Source: Oxalobacter formigenes (lineage in GTDB: Bacteria > Pseudomonadota > Gammaproteobacteria > Burkholderiales > Burkholderiaceae_D). From it: a stretch of DNA of 64,000 bases. Of this stretch, positions 53,850 through 61,903 are shown piece after piece. The notes below the pieces were generated by a model, which was given only the letters and a program-made list of their open reading frames with translations, was not told where the DNA came from and did not search any database. Both the position numbers and the translations under genes were made by a program. Location: assembly GCF_027158485.1 (NCBI RefSeq), contig NZ_JAMKYJ010000008.1, one strand, 5' to 3'. Every line of letters begins with the position of its first letter. Position 1 is the stretch's first letter.

Positions 53850-54884
53850 TTATGATGATTGAACACGTCTGATCATTTTCAGTATGTCCTCCGATGCATC
53901 ATGCGGTACAAGTTGCACGTCGGGATGGGATTGCTGAAAGACACGGAAAACTTCATCAGCAAATGCCTGACCGATATCGTCAACGCCCTCAAAATCAAGT
54001 ATGACTTTTTTAAAACCTTCGAAACGTGCAACCAGTCGTTTTGCCTGTGAACGTGAAATTAATTTATCGTCAAGTCTGGCAAGCCGGACAGGAACAACTG
54101 TTTTATTAAAGCTTAGTTCATCAGGATCGAGAGTATATTGGTTGAAAATTTCTTTTGTCGTTCTTTGACTGTCAAGCGATATGTTCATGAAGACAAAAGT
54201 GCCTTTCCGGTCATATGTTTTCATGAGCTTATTTTCCATCAGAAAATCGAAAGGCAATTTAATATCGTGGCTATAGTCCAGCCCGTTTGCTTTAATGATA
54301 AAAACATCAAACATTCTTGATGTGAAGAAAATGCCTTCTCCTGAATGATTGGCGCTATCTGTAGTCAGTTTGCCTTTTGACAATTCCAGCATGGCCAGCC
54401 TTTTGTCGGGAAGGTTCAGTTCACTCCTGATTTTTTCAAATATCCCTATTCCATCGTCACCTACCATCATGGAAAGTTCTTTCGCATTTTTTTCAATGCT
54501 GACAGTAACGAAATTTCCACAAGAATGATCGTGAGCATTATTCAACATTTCTGTAAAACCATGATGAACAATGTCGCGGATATTCGGTGGTAAATCAAAG
54601 TAAGGTGCAAAATCCAGGGTCCATTTCATATCTTCGTCCACTTCTTCTCGTGGATAGATATGAAAGATGGATCGTGTCGTACCAAGGCTATAGATCGGTT
54701 TTCGAGGAGATCCTGACAGGATTATTCTGTCGTCAGCGACCAATTGCTTCACTATTCGCGAAGCGACAGGGCGTGAAAGATTGAATTCTTTGGCAAATGT
54801 GTTGATAAATCCGTTTACAGGACCTTTGATTAACTGACTGCATACCCACGATTGCATCAGGAGATCAGCGTTTTTCGTTTTCAT
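53850..54884 (-). CDS. Winged helix / HATPase / DUF4325 regulator
   Basis: 344 residues. An N-terminal winged helix (about 20-65; EFNLSRPVASRIVKQLVADD), a GHKL-type ATPase domain (about 95-200; GFTEMLNNAHDHSCGN as N-box, DDGIGIF, HSGEGIFF) and a C-terminal DUF4325 STAS-like domain (about 255-335; RFEGFKKVILDFEGVDDIGQ, then AFADEVFRVF). This resembles an anti-sigma-kinase/antagonist pair fused to a DNA-binding head, so it may sense and switch transcription. The gene is clearly richer in AT than its neighbours and is flanked by direct repeats, which suggests recent transfer. Directly repeated TTGACATAAAA boxes upstream may be its operator. Confidence 0.85.
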   Translation of the reverse strand: MKTKNADLLMQSWVCSQLIKGPVNGFINTFAKEFNLSRPVASRIVKQLVADDRIILSGSPRKPIYSLGTTRSIFHIYPREEVDEDMKWTLDFAPYFDLPPNIRDIVHHGFTEMLNNAHDHSCGNFVTVSIEKNAKELSMMVGDDGIGIFEKIRSELNLPDKRLAMLELSKGKLTTDSANHSGEGIFFTSRMFDVFIIKANGLDYSHDIKLPFDFLMENKLMKTYDRKGTFVFMNISLDSQRTTKEIFNQYTLDPDELSFNKTVVPVRLARLDDKLISRSQAKRLVARFEGFKKVILDFEGVDDIGQAFADEVFRVFQQSHPDVQLVPHDASEDILKMIRRVQSS

Positions 54885-55406
54885 AGTCGTTCCTGTTCGT
54901 TTTTATGTCAATTTTGTCTTCTTTTATGTCAATATTCACTTAATTATAAGTTAATTTCAAAACATATTTAAGTTAATTTTATTCACATTAATTTCTTTAT
55001 CTTTGATTTTTATGAATGACTTCAGTTTTTATTGATCGATCCCATTAATTGTTTACATGGCCAAAACGTGATTTCAAAATAAAAGAGCGCAAAATCGCCC
55101 GTCGCACACAGTTTATGACGGTTTTTCTTTTCGCTCAGCTTTGGCGTGTGGTTTTCGTCACGCAATTGGCTGTGAACAGTGAAACCGGCTGGTTCGTTTT
55201 TGTTTTCCGGCAATGACAGGGAAGTTCCCATAAATGCGATTGGCCGGTTCACGGATTGATGCGGAGGTTTCCGGTTCGGCGTTCTGTTTCTTGCAGGACA
55301 TGTTTTATTCGTATTTTGAACAAGTTGTTTAATTTAATATGATCAAGGTTTGATATAATATGATCAGGCTTAACTTGTCAAACGATATATGTTCTGGTAA
55401 GCACTT
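54885..55406. other. Intergenic region, DUF4325 gene / kinase 2
   Basis: AT-rich. On the minus strand two TTGACATAAAA boxes (54906-54940) sit in front of the DUF4325 gene. Next is the direct repeat copy at 55083-55141. Near 55334-55366 AATATGATCA occurs twice around TTTGATATAAT ahead of the kinase, a possible -10 box with flanking repeats. No gene seen. Confidence 0.45.
55083..55141 (-). repeat. Direct repeat copy 2 flanking the DUF4325 gene
   Basis: Second copy of the 57-bp leader element (see 53657-53713), here with AGCTGAGCGAAAAGAAAAA and no tail-collar gene behind it; the DUF4325 gene follows instead. Confidence 0.8.
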
Positions 55407-58231
55407 ATGGGAAGCAATAATACGGACGTTGAAAACGTTCAGCCTGTCTGGCAAATAGATGAATTTCGTCGCCAGTTCGGCGAGGGATGTCCTGTCGCAA
55501 TGGATGCGCTGAATGTCGGTTTTTTCAGTTGTCTGCCGAATGAAGACCTGACTTTTATGTGGGGCAATGCCTGTTTTTTTGCCGGTACCGGCTATTCAAA
55601 AGACGAATTCCTTTATCGCTTCAATAATCTGCGCCAGTTTCTGGCTCCTTTTCCGGATGATTTTTCCTTAATCAAAGGCGAATTGTCGCGCGTCGGGAAA
55701 AAGCCCGGTGCGGGTTTCGTATTGACGGTACGCCTGCCGAAAAGAAGTGAGGGGGAGGTGAGGGTCCGGTTTTCGGCAACGGTGGTGATGGATGAGGAAA
55801 AGGGGTGTTCGCTTCTTCAGGTTGTCCTGACCGATATCACCGGACTGTTTGACGAGAAGGAAGAGGCGATACGACTGAAGGAACAAAAGCTGGATTATTT
55901 CCGGTGGATGATGGATGAGTATGCCGGGAATGTGTATATCAGCGATATGGATAACTATCAGTTGCTGTATGTGAATCCGAAGTCGTGTGAGACGCTGGGT
56001 GTGGAGAAAAAGGATATTCTGGGTAAAAAGTGTTATGAGGTGATCCAGAAGAGAACGTCTCCGTGTCCTTTTTGCACGAATCCACAGTTGCTGAAAACGG
56101 AGTGCTATAACTGGGAGTTTTTCAATCCGGTTCTGGACAGGAAGTTCATGATCAAGGACCGGATGATTGAATGGCAGGGGCGACGCGCGCGTATTGAGCT
56201 CTCTTACGATATGTTCAGTACGGAGTACAAGCTGGCGAAGAAGGACCAGGAGCGACAAGCGCAAATCCAGTCGATTATCCGTTCGATACCGGGCGGTTTC
56301 GCGCGGCTGGATGCACGGGATTTCAGTACGGTGCTGTGGTATGAGGCGCGTTTTCTGGAGATCATCGGTTATACGGCAGAACAGTTTGAAACGGAACTGG
56401 GGTCACAGTGCCGTTATGTTCATCCGGACGATATGCAGCGTCTGATGTCTATTCTGAAGGAAATCAAGGCTTCCGGGGAAAATTTCGTGACGGAATGCCG
56501 GATCATTACCCGAAGCGGCGAGACGAAAATCCTGATTTTGACCCTGTATTACACCAGTGCGGAAGAAAGCATCGATGGCATTCCTTCTTTTTACAGTGTC
56601 GGGGTGGATGTCACGAAGGACAGGAGGGAGCAGGCCCGGCAACGCAAGGCGCTGGAGGAAGCGTACGAGGCGGCCCGCATTGCAAACGATGCCAAGACGA
56701 ATTTTCTTTCCTCGATGTCGCACGATATCCGTACGCCGATGAATGCGATTATCGGGATGTCGACGATTGCGCAGGCAAATATGGCTTCGCCGGAAAGGGT
56801 TCAGGATTGTCTGGACAAGATTCACGTCTCGAGCCGGCATTTGCTGAATCTGGTGAACGAGATTCTGGACATGTCCAAGATCGAGAGCGGCAAGGTCGAT
56901 CTGGTTTCCGAGGTGGTTTCGCTGCCGCAGCTGGTGGGCGATGTACTGGCTATGTGTCAGCCACTTGTTTCGGGAAAGAAGCAGGAACTGAATGTGAGTG
57001 CCTCACTCGTGCGGCATGAGAAGGTGATTTCGGACGGGGGCGCTTGCAGCAGATTTTCATGAATCTGCTTTCCAATGCGATCAAATATACTCCGCAGGGG
57101 GGAACGATCGGACTCAGGATTTCCGAGCTGCCGTCTCCGGTCAGAAATACAGGACAGTATGAGTTTGTGTTTTCCGATAACGGGATCGGTATGACGCCGG
57201 AGTTCCTCACCCATATTTTCGAGCCGTTTTCACGTGACAGGAATAATCTGATCAACGAGATTCAGGGAACTGGCCTGGGTCTGGCGATTACGAATAATAT
57301 TGTCCGTATGATGAACGGGACGATCGAGGTCGAAAGTGAATTGGGCAAGGGAAGCCGGTTTATCGTGACGGTTTCCCTCGAGCTTTTTGACGAGGTGGAA
57401 GAGACGGATGTCGAGTTGACGGGTTTGCCGGTTCTGGTGGTGGACAATGACCGGGCGGTCTGTGAAAGCGCGGCGTCGCTGTTGACGGAGTTGGGGATGC
57501 GCGGCTACTGGGTGTTGTCGGGGTCGGAAGCGGTTTTGCGTGTTATCGGGGCGCATGAGAGCGGGAACGATTTTTTTGCGGTGATTCTGGACTGGAAGAT
57601 GCCGGATATGGATGGGCTGGCAACGGTCAGGGCGATCCGCCAATATGTAGGAACCGATGTTCCGATTATCATTATTTCCGCTTATGACTATTCCGATATC
57701 GAGGATGAGTTCATGAAGGCGGGGGCGAATGCATTTATTACCAAGCCGCTTTTCAAATCCAGGATGCTGCATGTGTTTCAGGTATTTTGCCAGAGCCGGG
57801 ATATGAAGATGATGGCCACCCCGGAAAAGAAAGAACGGGTTTCGTCTCTGGCGGGCAAGCGGATTCTTCTGGTTGAAGATAACGATTTGAACCGTGAAAT
57901 CGCCACCGAACTGCTCCAGATGCATGAACTCTTTATCGATGAGGCTGAAAACGGGCAGCTTGCACTGGAAAAATTCAGGGATTCCATGCCGGGAGATTAT
58001 GACTGTATCCTGATGGATGTCCAGATGCCGGTAATGGATGGCTATGAGGCTACCCGGGCTATCCGTGCACTGGAACGCAAGGATGCGAAAACGATTCCGA
58101 TTCTTGCCCTGTCGGCGAACGTTTTTGCCACCGATCTCGGCAAGGCACATGGGGCAGGCATGAACGAGCATATTTCAAAGCCGATCGATATCGGCCATCT
58201 GATCGATGTTTTGCAGAAGTGGATAGGGTGA
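55407..58231 (+). pseudogene. Hybrid histidine kinase with one-base frameshift
   Basis: Two overlapping frames (55407-57062 and 57044-58231) together make a ~940-residue protein: three PAS-like domains (about 20-410), HisKA (MSHDIRTPMN near 436), HATPase (MNLLSNAIKYTPQGG, DNGIGMTP, GTGLGLAI) and two receivers with Asp in LDWKMP and LMDVQMP. The frame breaks at the G5 run 57036-57040 between VISDGG and LQQIF; a sixth G restores it. Everything else is well kept, so this is either a sequencing or assembly error, a fresh mutation, or phase variation. It shares kinase architecture with the giant protein at 30368. No partner gene adjoins; the double-GntR gene is convergent. Confidence 0.85.
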
Positions 58232-58255
58232 CTGGATTTTGTTCCGATGGACAAG

Positions 58256-59701
58256 TTAACAGTCATTCATGACCGGCTGGGCGATCCGGTCGATGTTCTT
58301 TACGCCCATTTTTTTCAGATGGGTTTTCATGGTGGCGAAGGTCTTGTTTAAAATCCGGCTGAACAGACAGGCGAAAAGATGGCCGTTTTTTGCATCAAGG
58401 GCTTCTGCCAGTTCTTTCGAACTTCTATTCCAGTCGATGGTCAGTTCTGCATGCGGAATGGCACTTCCGTTCAGTAATAAAAGGGTGAGTTTGCTGGTGA
58501 TCTCCCGAATGGATGCCAGCGGACAGTAACGGACGATGCCTTGCAGGCATGTCGCCGTGATGGCAGAGATGGCGATGTTCGGTTCCGCTATTGTGGCGGC
58601 TTGACGGAGTTTGTCAGTCAACTCTTCCGGAAAGTGGGGGAACGAATAGCTGATGAAGGGTTCGCTGGTCATGGCGAACAGTTGGTAGGCTTCCAGGAAA
58701 GTCCGGAGGTTGTTGCCCAGTATTATCGCTTTCAGACTGACGGACAGATGGGTGTTTTCAGTGGAAACGACACGTGTGCCGACTCCATTGACAGTTTTTG
58801 CCACGCCCAGCTTGTTCAGGAGGGCAATTGTCCTGCGGATGGTAATGGGAGAGACGTGATAAATGTTGGCCAGTATGGCGCCATTGGGCAGAAGGGTTCC
58901 GGCAGGGTGGGTGCCGTCGTTTATTTTTCGTACCAGATCAATGGCGATCATGTCGCAATATCGCGTGCGGCCTTTCTGGGGAGACCACGAAAAGTTTTCC
59001 TGTATGGTCCGGTCGGCTGGCAGTGTGGCCAGATACTGTTCGGCAGTGATGTGGAATGGGTCTGTCAGGGCTTCGAGCCCTTTTTTCGCTTCGGCCATTT
59101 TGCCGTTTTTGCAATTCTCGAGGCATGTCCGATAATCGTTTACCAGACGGTTCAGGTAAGTTTTTTCTTCCTCTTCGGTGAAGGAAACATGAAAAATATC
59201 GAGAAAAGCGCTTTCGACAAAGGCGTTGATGTCGTGATACAAACCATGTAGCGTCTGGTTTCCCAGTGCCGAGAGGGAGTTGTCGAAGAGCCGGTATTGC
59301 GTTCTCCATTGCTCGATCCGGTTGTTTTCAGGAAGAGGATTTTCCAGTTCCTTCTCCAGATCCATATGGTACATTCCCTGTAGGTTGATGGCAGGTGAAA
59401 ACAGCCGCAGGCTATGGCTCAGGTCGATCAGGGAAAGGATGCGTTTTTTGAAGGTATCGCTTTCGAGATAGTTTTCATACGGTTTTTTCAGGACAAGCGT
59501 TTCCTTGCCACGGCCTACCTTGATCAGGCCTTCCTTTTCGAGCGCCTTCAGGGCTCGTTGCGCAGGCCCGTAGGAAACGTTAAACAGTCTCGCGATTTCC
59601 TGTGCAGGAGGAAACCGGTTTCCTTTGCTGTAAAACCCCGACTGGATTTGTGCGGCGAGGTTACGATAGATGTTTTGTTCCAGACTGTTTGAGTTAGGCA
59701 T
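58256..59701 (-). CDS. Regulator with two GntR-type winged helices
   Basis: 481 residues. One GntR winged helix at about 8-70 (RFPPAQEIARLFNVSYGPAQ, then RALKALEKEGLIKVGRG), a helical domain (about 80-225), then a second GntR winged helix at about 248-310 (LLPNGAILANIYHVSPITIR, then RTIALLNKLGVAKTVNGVG) and another helical domain to the end. This looks like an internal duplication of a whole GntR unit rather than an FCD- or UTRA-type regulator. Ligand unknown. Starts ATG 59701 and is convergent with the hybrid kinase, 24 nt apart. Confidence 0.82.
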   Translation of the reverse strand: MPNSNSLEQNIYRNLAAQIQSGFYSKGNRFPPAQEIARLFNVSYGPAQRALKALEKEGLIKVGRGKETLVLKKPYENYLESDTFKKRILSLIDLSHSLRLFSPAINLQGMYHMDLEKELENPLPENNRIEQWRTQYRLFDNSLSALGNQTLHGLYHDINAFVESAFLDIFHVSFTEEEEKTYLNRLVNDYRTCLENCKNGKMAEAKKGLEALTDPFHITAEQYLATLPADRTIQENFSWSPQKGRTRYCDMIAIDLVRKINDGTHPAGTLLPNGAILANIYHVSPITIRRTIALLNKLGVAKTVNGVGTRVVSTENTHLSVSLKAIILGNNLRTFLEAYQLFAMTSEPFISYSFPHFPEELTDKLRQAATIAEPNIAISAITATCLQGIVRYCPLASIREITSKLTLLLLNGSAIPHAELTIDWNRSSKELAEALDAKNGHLFACLFSRILNKTFATMKTHLKKMGVKNIDRIAQPVMNDC

Positions 59702-59766
59702 GTTGTTTGGCCGGGCATGGATACTGCCGATTATTATGCTTGTGGTAACATAAAAATACCATACTC

Positions 59767-59794
59767 AAAAAAGGGTCGGCAACTTCTCGCCGAC
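59767..59794 (-). terminator. Terminator after RCC1 F
   Basis: GTCGGC (59775-59780) and GCCGAC (59789-59794); on the minus strand the hairpin is followed by CCCTTTTTTG. Confidence 0.8.
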
Positions 59795-59842
59795 TACCCC
59801 AGCTGTTGTCAGCAGTGTGTTTGCGGAAGAAGGTTTGCCGGT

Positions 59843-60964
59843 TCATCGTTTCGGAAACTGCACCTGAACGGGGATAGCGCTGCGCCGGGTCGTTCCGTCG
59901 CCCAGCTGGCCTTCACGATTGTCGCCCCATGCCCAGACAGTTCCATCTTTTTTGAGAACGAGGGAATGCAAATCGCCTGCCGCGATTTCGCTGGCCTGAT
60001 CCATGACTTGATGGGGAGCCTTGTCTGCGTAAATGGTGGAGGAATGGGCGGCCGAACCGTAACCGGAAGCCCAGACGGAGCCGTCTTTTTTCAGGTAAAG
60101 CTCGTGATATTGGCCTAAAGCGATATCGGCCACATTGTCGATGTTGGTCACCCGTGTGGGAACCAGATGAGGCGGATCGAGACACTCGGCCTGATTGATG
60201 TTGAATTCACCGGCATACCATACAGTCCCGTCATCGGCAACGATATAGGACTCGCCCCATCGGACAGCGATTTTGGTGACTTTGCGTTGCCCGAGTGGCT
60301 GGAGTTTGACCTTGACGGGGTTGACGTGTTTGGTCCGGTTGCCGATACCCAAAGCACCGCACTGGTTGTCACCCCATGCCCATAACGTGCCGTCTTTCTG
60401 GAGGGCGAGCGTGTGATAGTTGGTTGAACTGACCTGAACCACGTCGTTCATGACTTTGCGGGGAATAAGGGTATCCTTGCGTCCAGCATCGCCACGCTGT
60501 GCTCCCCAATGGCCCCATACCCAGAGGGAATGGTCCGGTTTGATGGCGAATATGCTGCCATCACCGTTCACAGCGATGGCATGGCTCAGAATTTCCCGGG
60601 GAATATCGATGAAAGCCGAATTCATTCGATCGTCTTTCGGAAAAAGACGCAGTTGCCCGGCAATGGTATTTCCCCAACCCCAGAGCGATCCATCCTGTTT
60701 AATGACGAATGTCGTGTTACTGTCGAAGTTGGAGTGGGCTGAACGCCCTTCTTTCATGGCAATGGACGGGATCAATTCATTACTGACCCCGTCAAGACTG
60801 GACCCTCCCCAAACCCAGACGTTTCCGGTGGAATCGATATAGAGACTGTGTACAAGACCGCCAGACAGATGTTTATTCTGTAGCGGTTGTGCTGCCAAAG
60901 CATAAACACCCCATATCAGGCCAGACAGGAAAAATCCAAGTTTGAGAAGAAATATTTTCATCAT
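59843..60964 (-). CDS. Secreted RCC1-repeat protein (F), candidate immunity protein
   Basis: 373 residues: signal peptide MMKIFLLKLGFFLSGLIWGV, then YALA-A. About seven RCC1 blades (TGNVWVWGGSS, DGSLWGWGNT, DGTLWAWGDNQCGALG, DGSVWASGYG, DGTVWAWGDN). Closest to RCC1 B at 36656 throughout. It starts 9 nt after the stop of a truncated pesticin-type lysozyme tip on the same strand, repeating the toxin-then-RCC1 order seen at 34535-37762. The retention of an intact gene behind a broken toxin tip fits an orphan immunity gene. Function inferred only. Confidence 0.82.
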   Translation of the reverse strand: MMKIFLLKLGFFLSGLIWGVYALAAQPLQNKHLSGGLVHSLYIDSTGNVWVWGGSSLDGVSNELIPSIAMKEGRSAHSNFDSNTTFVIKQDGSLWGWGNTIAGQLRLFPKDDRMNSAFIDIPREILSHAIAVNGDGSIFAIKPDHSLWVWGHWGAQRGDAGRKDTLIPRKVMNDVVQVSSTNYHTLALQKDGTLWAWGDNQCGALGIGNRTKHVNPVKVKLQPLGQRKVTKIAVRWGESYIVADDGTVWYAGEFNINQAECLDPPHLVPTRVTNIDNVADIALGQYHELYLKKDGSVWASGYGSAAHSSTIYADKAPHQVMDQASEIAAGDLHSLVLKKDGTVWAWGDNREGQLGDGTTRRSAIPVQVQFPKR

Positions 60965-60973
60965 TTTTAAAAA

Positions 60974-61195
60974 TCAGTTATTACCCCATAAATACTTGTA
61001 TTCTTTCTTGAATCTGCCCGCTTTCCAGCCCTGACCTGAATCCTTATATCGCTGACTCTGCTCGTACCATTGTTTTCCAGCCGTACCCCAGTCGTTTCGG
61101 AGGATGGACTGGTGACTGTCGGGATGATTTTTGATCCAGCCTTGTCCTTCATTATAATAACGGGGAAAAATAATGGTCTGTTGAGGAGACGTCAT
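60974..61195 (-). pseudogene. Orphan C-terminal tip of a pesticin-type lysozyme toxin
   Basis: 73 residues from ATG 61195 (MTSPQQTIIFPRYYNEGQGW and on to KEYKYLWGNN) align with the last 73 residues of the toxin at 34535-36649 (MNSTQQTIVFSRHYHQGPGW). The match even extends a few codons before the ATG (LFHE versus FFHE) until an in-frame stop. The catalytic E, T and D of the muramidase are missing, so it cannot be an active enzyme. Toxin tips left behind after recombination are typical of polymorphic toxin loci. RCC1 F follows. Confidence 0.75.
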
Positions 61196-61478
61196 TTCAT
61201 GGAATAAAGGCCATATTCAATTTACTATCGCAAGAATAGGGGGGAATTATAAAAAAACAAAGTGATATATTCATCATTAAGATATATTTTTTTAAAAATG
61301 AAAAATAATAATTCCTTAAGACTGGTTGAGGAATTCCTTTTTCCTGTTTGCAACGATCAAAAAAACTGTGTCAATGTTCTTCTTGAAATACCTGCTTTTG
61401 TTTCACAAGACGGAAGAGATATATAAATTGTGAAAAAGATATATACTGATTAAAACCGTTAGATGAGGTTCGTGTGTT

Positions 61479-61808
61479 ATGAGAATGTTATTAAAATTTT
61501 TTGCTTTAGTCGCAGGATTAATCTTTTTTATTTATGGTCATGCTGCTGATGTTGACATGAATATGATCCGGGATTGCAAACAGGTGGCAGGGAAACTGGA
61601 AAAACAGAACAGGAAATTTCCAATGATAAATGACTCGTCAATCACACCCCTTTACACATGGCGCGCATCGGTTTGCGAAACGCCACCGTCAGGAAAAGGG
61701 GTTGTTACCGCTTTATGTGATGCCCAGACAGCCAATGGCACGCATGTTTTCTTTTGGGAGAAGAAAAGCAATCACTCTTTTATGCGGGATTTCCTTACTT
61801 GCCGATAG
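61479..61808 (+). CDS. Small secreted cysteine-containing protein
   Basis: 109 residues with a signal peptide (MRMLLKFFALVAGLIFFIYG, then HAA-D) and a mature part of about 86 with four cysteines (RDCKQ, ASVCET, ALCDA, LTCR), enough for two disulfides. No family recognised. It lies convergent with the second lysozyme toxin (stop to stop about 95 nt). Small disulfide-bonded periplasmic proteins include lysozyme inhibitors (MliC/PliC-like), so it is a candidate immunity protein for that toxin; there is no sequence proof. AT-rich like the surrounding DNA. Confidence 0.65.
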   Translation: MRMLLKFFALVAGLIFFIYGHAADVDMNMIRDCKQVAGKLEKQNRKFPMINDSSITPLYTWRASVCETPPSGKGVVTALCDAQTANGTHVFFWEKKSNHSFMRDFLTCR

Positions 61809-61903
61809 TAAAATATTGCTCTCGATAAGTAAATTATGACTACATTATTTTTTGTTTTCACAGATTCTGCCGTTTTATTTGAATTGTCTGATCCGATATT
61901 GAT

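Noticed and set aside
57044..58231. ATPase/receiver half as a separate response regulator gene
   Set aside because: It starts inside the HATPase domain and overlaps the end of the sensor half exactly where one base restores a normal hybrid kinase.
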